From NCBI RefSeq assembly GCF_032854445.1, contig NC_088301.1, positions 9,670,281 to 9,734,280 of the forward strand: a stretch of DNA of 64,000 bases. Direction: 5' to 3'. Source of the DNA: Liolophura sinensis (lineage: Eukaryota > Mollusca > Polyplacophora > Chitonida > Chitonidae). A program made the translations under genes and the position numbers. The notes under the pieces were generated by a model. It did not search any database. It had not been told where the DNA came from and saw only the letters and a program-made list of their open reading frames with translations. Shown here one piece after another: positions 1 to 12,594 of this stretch; within the stretch, counting starts at the first letter, position 1, and the number at the start of each line of letters is the position of its first letter.

Positions 1-466
1 TAATGATGCTCTACAGAACATACAGTAATGTCGAACACAGTAGCCTTTCCACTCCAATAGTATTAAGCTGACGCTTAGCAGACCTTCGCTTCACCTGGAG
101 TTTACAAACCTGCTAATTGCAAACTTCAAAGAGAAGACGCTCTGCTTTTTTGGAATATTAACTGTCTTGATCGAAAAAGGAAATAATGCTTTTAAAGAAA
201 ACGCATCAGTCAGCAGTGACATGCACCAACACTGCCAACTTTTCCGGACAAATACGACTTAATGCCTACTCTTCTGGACAAATACTACTTAATGCGACTT
301 AAAGCAACGGCAATTTCAGAAATGTGAGTCTTATTCTAAATTGGTTGGTCATCTTATGTGTTTTACTGGTGATGATTTGTACAGGTAGCTATTTCGAGGA
401 CACAAGTTGAATTTAAAACGCAACCCGGGTAGGTAAGGAGAGTGACAATATCAGGACATACATACG
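1..466. other. Unassigned flank with a small direct repeat
   Basis: No gene or known element is visible. Between about 243 and 300 the motif 'ggacaaatac.acttaatgc' occurs twice in direct order about 34 bp apart, a minimal tandem duplication. Confidence 0.4.
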
Positions 467-643
467 GTAATCCTTATATGCATGTAATCCTTATCAACAT
501 GTAATCCTCATATGCAGGTAATCCTTATCAACGTGTAATCCGCATATACATGTAATCCGCATACACTTGTAATCCTTATCAACATGTAATCCGCATATAC
601 ATGTAATTCTCATCAAAATGTAATCCTCATATACCTGTAATCG
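467..643. repeat. 17-bp minisatellite, about 10 copies
   Basis: About ten tandem units of roughly 17 bp each begin 'gtaatcc'. Two unit types interleave: 'gtaatccttatcaacat' and 'gtaatccgcatatacat'. The partial alternation suggests a 34-bp dimer as the more recent amplification unit. No open frame crosses the array. Confidence 0.85.
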
Positions 644-689
644 TTAGAGGAACAGTTGACACAGGAAACTAGCACTCATATGGGTGATT

Positions 690-1315
690 CAGTGGTGAAG
701 CTGGACCAAGGAGACTAACACCCTTATGGGAGGAAGAACACCTGATCAAGGAAACAGACACCTGGATTGGCAGGGAAACAGCTTACCAAAGAAACTGACA
801 AACAGGTGAGTGGGGGAAAAACCTGACCAAAGAAACTGACATCCGCGTGTGCAGGGGAACACCCGATAAAGGAAACTAACATCCCAGTAGGCAAGGGAAC
901 ACCTCGTGAAGAAAAATAACACCCAGGGTGAGCAGGAAAACATCTGATCACAAAAACTGACACCTCACTTGGCTGGAGAACACATTACCAAGGAAACTGA
1001 TACCGGGGTGGGCACTGGAACACCGGATCAAGACAACTGACACTTAGGGTGGGTAGGGGAACACCTGATAAAGGAATTGACACCAGGTGGGGAAGGGAAT
1101 ACCTGATGAAGACAACTGACACCCATGGTGGGCAAGGGAACCTCCCATAAGGGAAACTGACACAGGCGGGCAAGGCAACAGCTGATCGCGGGAACTAACA
1201 CAATGTAAGGTGGGCAGGGAACACCTTACAATTAAAACTAACACCCTAGTGGTCAGAGGAACACCTTACTCTGTTGGACAGGGGAACACCTTACCAAGGA
1301 CACAGACACCCACGA
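690..1315. repeat. 39-41-bp degenerate minisatellite, about 15 copies
   Basis: Diverged tandem units contain 'ggaacacctgat', then 'aaggaaactgacaccc', then 'gggca'. Spacing between successive 'aacacc' blocks is about 38-41 bp. Several small open frames on both strands are by-products of the repeat. The same unit recurs at about 2.93-3.10 kb. Confidence 0.85.
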
Positions 1316-2931
1316 ATTATCGAATTCGACGAGTCAGATCGTGTGAATGCGGCTCTACTCAAGAGAAAATCCAAAATGGCCCACAGAGCCCATATAATAT
1401 GCACGTTCTATATCACGTAGTATATAAAAGACGTATATTTTATAACTGAAGAATTTGAATTGGGATTAGGATAAATAAGTTAGACACTGTGCAGTGTAGA
1501 CTTATAAACTACTAATGACTACGCCCTCCCTCTCCAAAGTCAAGGCGTCAAACAGGCATTCAACGCACCCTTTAAGTTTATCTTATACACCCATTTATGG
1601 GCTTAGATTTGAGAGAGGTAATCCGATCGTGGATAAAGAAGAAAAACACCACGCATCCTTAACTGTATTCATTGTCGTAAACCGTCAAATTACTCGGAAG
1701 TAGAAGAAATGGTCATCCTTGAGCAATTATAAATGTATCCAGAAATGATTCATCTGATGTCGTCACTGATTCATTTATATCCCATTACTAGAGCTGAAGG
1801 CATCATCAAAAGTGTAGATTGCCAAAAGAAAAAAAAGAAAATAAAATATAAAGGTAGCCAAAAGAAAAAAAACCCAAATTTTTGAACGATCAAGCTTATT
1901 ACGCGACCTTACGTAAGAAGATAAAAAACCCCGACGTGATAAAACATTTTAACAGATCAAGAGGGCTTTCAGTTGCCTTTCGTTTGGATGTGTGAACCAT
2001 GAAGGGATTGTCACTTGTATTGATATTTATGAGTCAAAATCCAAAATATAGCGTGTTTTGTTTGATTTATCGACCTTGTATACAACATCTCTTGCGTCAA
2101 TATGACTTTCTAAATTCCCAATATCACACGACCACCTTTTTGGAATTTATACATTTTACAGATAGCGTCGCTTGTATTAATATATGTATGTGCAAACAGT
2201 ATCACCGACCCGCACTCGAGTGTCTTTTATTTTCTGTTTATGAGCTTGTTATTCTGCTATTTTTCATCATATAACATGACATCATTTCTGTCAAAATCCG
2301 CCACATTTATACAGAGAGAAACATGACGAAATGGTTTAAAAGACCTTTTGTAAAAACAATTCTCTTCATTAACGAGGAAATGATTTCAGTGGAGATTTTG
2401 GACCGACTGTGAGAAAATGGCACCCTTCTGCGCACTCCTTCATTCGCCTTGTTCTTCCTCGGTTGATTTAATTCCAACATTAAACACTTTGTTAATGCAC
2501 GTGTTTAACGGTCACGAGAGGAGTATAATGCACGTCTCAGCTTCGGGTGGGTGCAGAAGACCGCCTGCTGTTCCAATTAGTATGGTGAACATTTCATGCA
2601 CTTAGATGTAACAAATGTTTTTTTTTTATATTGGTTAGCTATTATACCCAATATCATTGAAAATGTATGATATTTTTGGAATATATTTATATTCCACTGC
2701 ATTTGTTTCCCACAAGCCCTTGTTGAGAAAACTACATACAAAACCGTCATGAATTTGTCGCATATTTAGACAGGTCTCCCAATGTTTAACAAAGACACGA
2801 ACTTATCAATCTGGGAAGCTGGAAATGTCAAGTATGATTGTCCATATCGGTGAAATTAAAGACAGACTTAAGCCAGAAGACGAACACATGGAGTACACAA
2901 ATGTGTTACTGACTTAAGTGGTGTCACTTAC
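1316..2931. other. Unassigned AT-rich stretch
   Basis: I see no gene, RNA or classifiable repeat. The stretch is AT-rich with short A-runs near 1830 and 1870 and a T-run near 2620. Open frames do not exceed about 90 codons and have no recognisable similarity. Confidence 0.35.
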
Positions 2932-3095
2932 CCCCAGATGAACCAAAGAACACCTGACCAATGAAAAAGACACTCAAGTGGGCAGAGGAACACCTGATAA
3001 GGGAAACTGACACCCAGTTTGAGCACAACACCTGATCATAGAAACTGACACCTGGATGGACATAGGAATAGCTAGCCAAAGAAACCTAACCTTTG
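2932..3095. repeat. Second locus of the 39-41-bp minisatellite
   Basis: About four units share the 'aacacctgat..gaaactgacac' pattern of the array at 690-1315 in the same orientation. The two loci lie 1.6 kb apart and are separated by non-repeat sequence. Confidence 0.8.
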
Positions 3096-3997
3096 GAGTT
3101 CTGCAAAGAACGTAACAAGCAAAAGTTTAGTAGACATGTTAATATGTTATGAGGAAAGGCGAATACAAAATAAAACCACTGTGAGACAGTTGGATTACTT
3201 TACTGAGAAGTTACAGCACGTATTTGTTTACTATTTGTTTTATGGATACAACGTATGATCAGAAAACGAACAAACAAATAGAAAATAAGGCCCAGTCGAT
3301 GATGAATTTTGAAAAATAATCCAAAACCCTTTATTTCACAAAAAGTACTGTGAGTACTGTGGCAACTTCAAGAAATGACACAACTTGCAAGATTCAATTC
3401 TATTTCGGCTTTACCTGAGTAAAAATATAATGAGTGAAAATATGCATTAAGGCATTTACACAATGTATATACAGTTGTTAAAGTAAAGTAATATGAGCAG
3501 AGAGGTAAAACCAAGTTGAATATACACAACAGACAACAGCGAGCAACTATACGCTTCCTAATGAAGCAATCATCAGTCATGGCGAATCTTCTGCCATGCC
3601 AGGTTTAAAGGAGAGTTAAGTAAATTGCTAAATGGTGCGTGGTCATCCCGTTCAGTGTCGTCATATCGACAGACCTAAAGTTCAAAGCAGCCAGACTGCT
3701 TTGAAGCATCCTTTGACCGAATTAAAAGGAAACGTTGAGAGGGCGAACATTGGGATTTGGGATTTGGAAGTGTTGTGCAATAAAAGCCTGTGAGAGCAAA
3801 GCATGTTTGCTGAAGTTCCTTAATAGAAGGTATATGAAATATTGCAGTATATAATTACAGACATGGTTGGGTTTTACTGTGAGCTTTTTATGTATGGATA
3901 GTGGAGTGAGGGATATTACATTAATATTGTGGGACTGGTACTTTGTGAGCATTGAAGCACAACATTGTTTTATTGGCACACCGGCGTCAAGTTTAAC
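3096..3997. other. Unassigned stretch
   Basis: No supported gene. A 99-codon open frame on the minus strand (3722-4021) starts inside a family D repeat and has no recognisable domain, so I treat it as chance. Confidence 0.35.
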
Positions 3998-4212
3998 AGT
4001 ATAATCAAAGAAGTACAGCACAGGGAGTGAAACAAGAACAGCGTGATAGCTGGCATGGTCACATGTAACCGATGAAATACGTCCTATGAAATTACCTCAG
4101 GCAGGAATTAAGTAAAAAAAATATATGCGATGATGTCAACTGACTTTTTTTTGATGTCACTGGTCTAGACTTTCTCAGAATGATGTGTTGTGATCACATT
4201 ACCGTACAGTAA
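3998..4212 (-). repeat. Family D dispersed repeat, copy 1
   Basis: On the minus strand it carries 'ctagaccagtgacatc', then 'ttttacttaatt', 'ctgaggtaa', 'atcggttacatgtgacc' and 'gtgctgtacttcttt'. These blocks are in the same order as in the copies at 11.4 and 45.8 kb. Part of the middle is deleted. The 'atgtgtgac' motif of other copies is shortened here to 'atgtgacc'. Confidence 0.75.
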
Positions 4213-4269
4213 CATGTCCTGAGCGCTAAGAACACCCTTACAGAAAGTACGCTATATGAAATTACGTGT

Positions 4270-4515
4270 ATGTGCATTTTATTGATTTATTTTTCTCATT
4301 TTTGTTCAACTCCACACTCAAGGTATTTTCACTTATACGATGTCGGTGAGGGTTGTGGCGGGAGAAAACCCGGCTGGGCCAGGCGGAATCCTGTGGATGA
4401 TCATGGGCTTTCCCCTGGCTCTGCCCGTTTTCTCCCATCATAATACTGGTCGGGAGACGTATAAGTGAAATATTCTTGAGTACGGCGTAAAACACCAATC
4501 AAAATAAACAATTAA
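4270..4515. mobile_element. Head-to-head inverted pair of SINE-A 3' halves
   Basis: The left half reads as a minus-strand SINE-A tail ('actcaaggtattttcactta', 'gggagaaaaccc'). The right half is a plus-strand SINE-A 3' part ('ggatgatcatgggctttccc', 'gtacggcgtaaaacacc', 'aatcaaaataaa'). The arms meet near 4378-4390 and form a long imperfect palindrome of about 230 bp. Neither half has a tRNA head, so neither can be transcribed from its own promoter. Confidence 0.85.
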
Positions 4516-5795
4516 ATAAATGAAATATACTCTGGCGGTCAGTTTCTCCCATCAGTTTGAAGGACATGGACTTACCGACATGTTAACAAAAGATATGTAT
4601 TCCGTATGTGTGAAGGGTCAACGGTGGTTATCAACTAATGCTAGACTGTGACCACAACGAGAACAATCAAACGCTTATCATAAACAATTAAACCTCCAAC
4701 ATAAAAAGATTCCCTCATTGTGTAACTTGGCTAAACTGTCGTATTAAAGTAAACATTCTAATTTTATCTAAAACAGATTTATCGTGTCGAAATTCCTATT
4801 TTTAGTACCCTGTGTGAAATAATATCAGGCTGCTTACACAGTTTATTACAGCAGGCCAAAAATACTTACACGTTCGTCTAACTATGTTGTGTTTGTGCTC
4901 TGGCTATTACCCATTTTACATCTGGGTTTTACGATGACTCATCTCTGGACCAGGTCTCAAACGACCTGATCAATTCATGTTATGTCCATGCCTGTAATGG
5001 GGTCAGGGGGATTATTCACTTTAACCCTCAAATAAGATTATTACACATGAAAAGAGACATTTTTTAACATGATATTCGAGTTGTCCACAAATTGCTTGTA
5101 TAAAAATATCGAATATTGCGAGACGCGCAGTCCACTAGCTAATGTTTTCCAATTACAAGACGTGTAAACGGTCAGGACAGGAGGTCAAGCCACCCAATTA
5201 GGTGTTTTCTGAGAAATGAGGACAGCTCTGTGGCGGAAATTGATCTTCTAGCAATGTAATTGTTTCCCAAATATTTTTTAACAGTACATCAACGGCGCCA
5301 AGAGGACGTTTTTGTTTACATCTGTTAAAAACAGAGCATGAACCATTACAAATGTCATATCCTCTCTTATTATATTCCAAAACTGAAAACTGAACCACAG
5401 TTTTTGTGAACCAATCAAAACATCTTGATCCAGTTACAGACTGGTATCTGTGTACTTACGTCAAGCAAAATTATGAAGTTTCCAAATAGCCAGAACGGAC
5501 CTCCGTGGCCGAGTGGTTTGCCTGTTGGTACAGAAGGAGAAGTGATGAATATGACTTGTCAAGAGCTGACAATTCCTGACATCCCGGCCACCCCACAGCA
5601 AGCACCATATGCTTTATTATTCCGAAAAAAAACCCCAAAGAAACAGCGCACTTGCTTAGTTGCTGTTTGGAACACCTGGCACCTGTACGTCTATCGTTGA
5701 CCATAATCCATGGAATAACGTCAAAGAACACACAAAGGGAGGTAAATGACGTCCAATAAGGCTACGGGATCGTTTGATATTAGCTCGAGATCATC
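4516..5795. other. Unassigned stretch
   Basis: No gene is supported. Two overlapping open frames of about 90 codons on opposite strands (5425-5731) have no recognisable similarity. A possible tRNA-like head at about 5503 is discussed among the rejected items. Confidence 0.35.
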
Positions 5796-6540
5796 GTCTT
5801 GTCAACGTGGCGTATTACTTTTGTGGGCGTAACGTTGATGTGCTTTAGCGCGTTTTCGTTGTACATTCACTTCCGGTTATCAGGCTTTGGTTTCCTTTGG
5901 TTATTTGCCATAATTTGTCATTTGTTCTCAATTCCATTTTGTTCCGAAAGCTTATGCGATTGCCTGTCTGCTTATTTGGGTTCCCTTATATTTTCTGTCA
6001 CCTTGTTTTTCAGCGAGCCAATTAATTTTTCAGCCTTGTATAATGTTGGCACTTGTCTCTTTTTTAGCCTTCTGACATCCGGCCACTTGTCCCCCGGCCA
6101 CTTGTCCCCAACGCACAGGTTATGACGGCTATTTCCCTTGGTACTTAACTGATGTTAACCTTGGTGACACCCCGGGACACAAAGTGTGTTGATGACCCTT
6201 CATCAGGGTTTGTGGCTCATCTTCCTCGACAAATCACGCACAAGGGACTTGCACAACTACTAGGTACTTTTCACCCTGGACGGGGCAGTTTTAGGTCCTT
6301 TAGGAGGGAAATAAAATTATACGCTTAGTCGTATTTCTCAGCATCAAGCCATTTATTCGCAAACCGACGATAGTACTTCTTAAAGAGAAGTAGTCAGTCC
6401 CTAAAACTGTTCTTGCACTTCACGGGAACATTCACGTCATGGAGCTAGGTGTAATTACGGTTACACTATGGGGTATCCACCGGCTGTAGGCTTGCTCACA
6501 CGATATTCGTATCAATTAATACGTCGCCGTAATCGTACGT
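5796..6540 (+). other. T-rich open frame followed by a GC-richer block, origin unknown
   Basis: A 108-codon open frame (5799-6125) is hydrophobic because its DNA is T-rich, and it ends in a short tandem 'ccggccacttgtcccc' motif. From 6140 to 6540 the sequence becomes GC-richer than its surroundings. It holds two small hairpins ('cccttcatcaggg' near 6198 and 'tacttcttaaagagaagta' near 6373) and an 'aataaaat' near 6310. Such a compositional shift is typical of a transposable-element end or LTR, but I find no paired copy in the window. Confidence 0.25.
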
Positions 6541-9149
6541 CCAGATAGAAGTTAAACACAAGATATATGTTCGTTGTCAAATTAATTTGCCAGTGCTAAA
6601 TACATTTTATACATGTGTACACTGATAAATGTTGAACATTCAATAGCTGTAGTTAGCAACCATGAACATTGAAAAATGTCCAAAGATGTCAAAATAAGTG
6701 CGTTGCGTTTGCCGTGGTAATGTGATATGGACATATGTGGATTGTATTGTGTGCAAGCAAAAAAAATGGGACCTTAAAAGCTTAGAACAGAAAAGTACAA
6801 ACATAATATGACAGGAACGTTATACTGCAAACCCAATGAAGAAAGCTTAGGAATTTTCAGGGGAATGGTATGCCAAATTAAATTCACTGAAAAATCTGTC
6901 AGTGACTGTTAAGATCGCAATTATCTTGCCACAAATAACATAATTAGATTGAAAATGAAGAATTAAAAAATCCTTTGTATCATGCAGTCATTAGACGGAA
7001 GAATGATTTCGTCTCACATCTTGAACCTGAAAATGACAAGCCATGATCGCATGACCCCGTGTCTGCACCGTAAGAAATCATCCATGTTATTGCCTTAGAT
7101 GGAATCCAAGAAAACTCAAGTCTCATAATCTGTAATTAATACTATATGGCACTGAATAGGAAAGGGTATATTATATGCTATATTCTGAACCTTCAATATA
7201 CCCTGCTCTAAAATATAGTTAGAATCTTTCCGAGAAAGGTGTTAACGAGAGGTTTGACAGAAATAACTGCCCGGCGAACTTTCGAGTCCTTTGAGGTAGA
7301 TCCAAAGTGGATGTGATCGCTTACGTTTGACTATTTACAAACCATCACAGTGTCGTTGCTGCTTTAGTTTTTCTCCGTTTCCTGGAGTCTTTTATATGCA
7401 TGGGCTTTCCAGCAAACTATCCGGAAAGGACGTGCAATTGTATTACTAGCAGTTTTCGCGGGAAAAGTCAGTGGATTTCGTGTGTGGATTTTAATGTATG
7501 GATTTGTTTGAGAAAATAGACGGTAGAGATACTGGTGAGAAGTGTCAATCAGACTTACGAAATCGAGTGAATTTTTAACATGTGGTGTGAAGAGAAAGAT
7601 TATTGGTATGCACTACGCATGTGCGGTGAATTATATCATTACTCTCGGCGAATTTACGTCTGCTTTTTCCTCAACGTCTTGTATTTGGCTCATTGAATTC
7701 CTCTTCAGAGATTATTCAGTGGCTGTGATATCCTAGTCACGAGGGGTCGTTTTTTCCCAAAAACAAAGTAGGTTTAGGATAACCTGGTAATATAAATTCC
7801 ACAAGTATATATGGTTTGAAAATTTGTATGTAATTCAATTACATTTTTGAAAATTTGTTCAGGCCAGGCAATACTCCATTGGGATGGACGAAGGCATATC
7901 TACCTTAACGTTAATCAATTTAGCCTACAGGTTCAGTAATGTATTCATCAAGCTATAAAGCGTATATACCTACGCACATACATAGCGGAGTTAAGAATGA
8001 CGTGTTACCGAGACATATATCTTTAGTATATGTCTTCAGATTGATACTACAGACAAGATCATTTCAATAAACTTAAGCACTAGTCCTTAGCATTGTCATT
8101 TTATCCAGCAGTAATGATGAAGACTGATCGGGAACACTCATTTATCATCCAGCTAGAGGACAGACAATCTTCTGTAATAGATTTATAGGGACATATGTCT
8201 GGCGAAGATAATGTGTGTTCATCACATCCACGCAAAAGCTCTGACAGCCATAATTTGAGGAGTTTCAAGCGCACCAGCTTTGACTTATGGGATTACAGTG
8301 TTGATGTTTAAAAAGGAAGGTGAGTGCATGTCGCATCATGGGACTTGCTGATGCTGCCTTTGACTATATTTAAAGACGAAACCTTCTGGTTCCTGATTTT
8401 ATCCCGAAACTGTCTTAGTAAAGTTGACTGTCGTTGTGTAGAAGAAATGTTCTTGAGCACAGCGTCCAATCCAGTTGGGACCTGTCAAATGCTCGGCTGC
8501 AGGACCATGACGTCATTTTAGTTACGATCGCAATCGTACCCCAGATTTGACAAGCACATAATGTTGGTCTCTGTAAATGGAAAATCAATGACTTTTTTGC
8601 CTTCATTTTCAAAATAAAATCCAAATGATTAAGCAGGTAACAACAACGACTATCATGACTTACAGATGGTGTCGATTGAAAGTTTGGGCTAAGATCACAG
8701 TCAACTTAGGTTGATCTTTGTGCAAACACTCCCTGTTGAGGCATCGAGAGAGCGAGGTATCCATAGGTACATTCATTATTTGCAGTGATAAACATTGATG
8801 CTTATTACGAAAATCACAGAAATTGTATTCAGTGTGAAACGAACTCACGTTCCTGTTTTGTTATCTTATCTATATGTCACATCATCGTCAAGACTAACAA
8901 CTGGGATGATATGACAGGAATAATGTGTACACCCCTCGACACATTTTCAGCAATATCAGCATTATTGTATAAATATTGTCTATATTATTAACCTAAAATG
9001 ACAGGGGATAAAACATTCATGAGAAATTAGTTCTTGGCCGGCGTAAACCACCTTTGGCACCTTACTGACGAATTTTCTCGTTCATGACGTATAAAGATAA
9101 GTACCTCATAGTGACCTTCAAGCCAGTGTCTCCACAGATCAGTTTTGCA
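6541..9149. other. Unassigned AT-rich stretch
   Basis: No long open frame, RNA gene, tandem array or recognisable transposable element. Open frames here are at most about 70 codons. Confidence 0.35.
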
Positions 9150-9663
9150 TAAAATAGAAATAAAGTAACCCCGAATATTGAAGTCATATTATTAATCTAT
9201 ATTTCGGTCACTATGTTTATGTCATCATCAGGAAATACGTACAGGAAAGGATGTATAGGCTTGTATGCATGTAGTTACGTAGGTGTACAAATGCATGCAG
9301 GTATAAAGACGAAAAACAAAGCATGGTAAGTTAGCATAAATTCAGGAAAAGTTGAACGTGAATTACATAATATTAAGCTTGTATACGAGATTTTGCATGA
9401 AAAATGAGGAAAATAGAAATAGAATGTATAGTTGAAGTCAGAGTTGAAAGAGTGTGTGCGTGTGGACTGGAGAGGGGGAGGGGATAGAATCATGCAGTAA
9501 ATAACAATATAAATAAATCATTAATTGGTATGGGGGAAAGCATTATGTATAAGCGTGTGTATTCTTTATTGTACATATTTCCTGTTGATGGCACAGACAT
9601 AGTGACGGAAATATAAACTAATAATATGACTTCAATATTCGGAGTTACTTTTTTTCTATTTTA
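9150..9663. mobile_element. 514-bp element with TIRs of about 90 bp
   Basis: The left end (about 9150-9248) and right end (about 9563-9663) are reverse complements at roughly 85-90% by eye. Shared blocks include 'taaaatagaaa', 'ccgaatattgaagtcatatt' and 'gtcactatgt'. The interior has no transposase-sized frame, so this is a non-autonomous DNA transposon or a foldback element. A target duplication could not be fixed by eye. Confidence 0.85.
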
Positions 9664-11429
9664 GTGGTCTTCAGACTTTCCATACAGCCACACGAGCCTC
9701 GTTGATCACTTATTATCAACAGTAAGGACAGAGAACGGGGATATCTAAGAATTTTGACATAGAATATCGTACATAGACATAGTTTACCTGTACCATTACC
9801 TTTGTTCAATGTGGTAATTACATGTATAAACCCCACTTATACAAACGAATTACAGACACACACCAAAGACACTGCGGGTAAGTGGAAAATTGCGTTGAAC
9901 TCAAAGTCAGTGTTCACATAATGTCAAAACGTTTAAGGTTTAACCAACATTGAATACGCCTGCAGAACGTTTTACGCTTTGTGGTTGTGAAATATAAGCC
10001 AATAACAGAATATAATACAGTAGCAAGTCAACAAATACCATAGGGAGATCTGCGATATTATTTGTTGCTCTTCTTGGTATTTCCAAATTAATATTTGAGC
10101 GGGGAAAGATTTCCATAAGGATGAGGATTTCATCATGTAATGTACATCCACGTAAAGTACAGTCAGTTTGTTACAGATCTTCCTTTCTCAAATTTTATGT
10201 TTTGCTTTGACCATGGAAAACCAGGATGTTCCTTAAGAGATTTTCTCATAGGTTGAAGAATATTGTTCTTGAAGTATATCCAAAACGATGTCTTGCCATT
10301 TCACGAAGGATTAAGGAAATATCTACATTATAAGCATATTTGTTGGTATAATTATTTCACATTAACATTTGTAGCCCCAACTACTAGTTCTCACCTGACA
10401 ATTCGATCAACAGTGGTCACAAAAAGGAATAAAAACTGAAAAGATATTAACAGTTATCTTTCTTTTAACACCGCTTTACACCGACCGGTAACCTGTCAAA
10501 CACAATATTCTACCCAGGTAACGGTCTCTGTATATCTCTGTATAATGGTCTCACACTCTTTTCAACGACAGCACGAATAGGACACCTACCGTCACTTCAT
10601 GACATAATTTCTACTTTTCTTAAAAGCTTTGATGAAAATGTCACGGCAAGTTTAGGCATGTCCGGAGCAGTTCAAAGACTGTACATATCACCTCTTTTAT
10701 GTCTTCATGAGATGATGAGAACCTGCCGGCAACTTCCGCCTAGCCCGACCAGATCCGACACGTGCTAACTGCACGCAAGCATGCTTCAGACGAAGTTCTG
10801 GAACGATCTTCGCCACACGTTGATATTCTGAAATATATCATAAATCCTTCTTTCTTTACTTGCTTCACCAAGTATAATTCAATGTATTCTTGGAAATTTT
10901 AAGTGTAAAGGCTGGGACTTGTCTATTATCACCAATAAAATATATACTATCATAGCTCGAAAAGATAAAGATGAAAGTGAAGTGCTAATGGCAGGTTTAA
11001 CCCGCCTACAGCTGTCTCTACGGTATCCAGAGAAACTAACTAGACTACTCCACTAATTGGAAAAAATATTAGTCTCCGCTGTTAATGCGAGTGGTAAATC
11101 CATTGACGAGAAAATTTTGCTTGTAAGGAGAAGATAGAGATATCTGCATGTTGTTTGGAATGACCTATGTAGGTTCACCTTTCGGGTTCTTTGTCGCTTC
11201 GCTGCAGGCGATCTCTTAACTGTTTTCAGTAATGCAGCTACATAGTCTTTACTATGTCACCCACTAAAATCTCTTAGCAGATTCCAAAACGATGTTGTGT
11301 GTGTGATCTTGTGAACGCAACTGTCTTGCACAGTTAGGACGTACTATCTCTGGATATGTTGCAAGTATTTGAACTGAACTCGAATTACCACCAAAGATGA
11401 CAGATTCAACCCTGAAAAACAAACCTTCT
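9664..11429. other. Unassigned stretch
   Basis: No gene, RNA or repeat class could be assigned. Open frames are short and the composition is evenly AT-rich. Confidence 0.35.
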
Positions 11430-11695
11430 TGTACTAAATTCTAAACCAGTGACGTCTAATAAATTGCAATCAGCATCACAATCTTTTTTACCTAATTCTA
11501 CTGAAGTCATATTGCTAAGGAGCGTGCATTTTGCTACTATGTATGCATTAATATAAACAGTTAGCAAAAACCCCAACTGAGGTAAATTGACAAGAGGGCG
11601 TATTTCACCGGTTTCGTGTGACAATTTGGCAGCTTTCATACTGTCGTTCCTGTTCTGGTTTTACCATTTATGCTGTACGTCTTTATTTATATTAC
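11430..11695 (+). repeat. Family D dispersed repeat, copy 2
   Basis: This copy aligns block by block with the reverse complement of 45.8-46.1 kb: 'aaaccagtgacgtct', 'tttttacctaatt', 'ggagcgtgca', 'tgaggtaaattgacaagagg', 'atttcaccgg', 'tgtgaca', 'atgctgtacgtcttt'. A 64-codon frame (11587-11781) begins inside it but has no ATG at the position seen in copies 27.3 and 45.8 kb. Confidence 0.85.
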
Positions 11696-12594
11696 AATGG
11701 TTCAGCACAGGTTTAGCGTTCTCTGTCGTATTGTACGTGATACTGGATATTATTCGTTCTCCGAAAACATACATTCATTAAAAATGAATAAGAGATAGGG
11801 CCGATACAAAGGTTGTGAGGAATACAAGTATTAGACAGTTACGTAGCAAATAAATAATGTGACATAAAACAAAAATTCTGTACGTTAATCCAACAACCTT
11901 TTTCTATGGGGAGAGGAAAGCAAATAAAAAAGTAATTAAGGTATTAGCCCTGACTACAGGGGAACAGTGACAAACGTAGAAATAGATGAAAGCGTATCAA
12001 AACATATTCATGTTTTTTTTTATGTCCAAAAAATCTCTAGTTTAATGTAATATTGAAATATTTCTCAAAATGATTTACTACTTGATTTACATTAAATTAT
12101 GATTTGAAAAACGGATTTATTTTTAGGCCGGATATATTAAGTATCATGTCTCAACCATTCTGTTACATTTATGTCATTCTAGCTGTGATAGGCTGTTTAC
12201 TGTGAGGCCTACACGCGATAACTTTTATCACTTTGCAAATTATGTATGAAGACTTAGCTAAAAGGCATAGTTCAGTGGCATAATTGATAGATGTGCATTG
12301 GGATAAGTTATCCCGGAAACCCACTGCTAACTCTGACGCGCGTGTTCGTCAGGGATTGCAGGCACGAAGATAAATATAGCACATTAAAACGTTATGCAAG
12401 TTGATTTAAACAAACTAGTGGTGTAAGTTCACCAATTGGTATTAAGATATGTTAATCCGGATGATTTCCAATCTATGCCCTTTGCGTTCTGGAGGGGTAA
12501 AGCTATTAAGGAACGTTATAATGGTAATGTACAGACACACACACTAATTTGGCAAAACTGATGAGAATACGTAGACCTTTGTTTCAATTTAACG
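11696..12594. other. Unassigned stretch
   Basis: AT-rich sequence with T- and A-runs near 12015 and 12100. No feature could be assigned. Confidence 0.35.

Noticed and set aside
724-1244. Overlapping cysteine- and proline-rich minus-strand frames
   Set aside because: They are produced by the 39-41-bp minisatellite in several phases, and none is consistent across units.
5503-5600. tRNA-like head 'cctccgtggccgagtggttt' as a SINE or tRNA gene
   Set aside because: No box B or SINE body follows in recognisable form. It may be a scrap of a SINE head, but there is too little to call.
6190-6215. Rho-independent-type terminator hairpin
   Set aside because: A short stem without a following T-run, in a genome that is evidently animal; no bacterial transcription unit is present.
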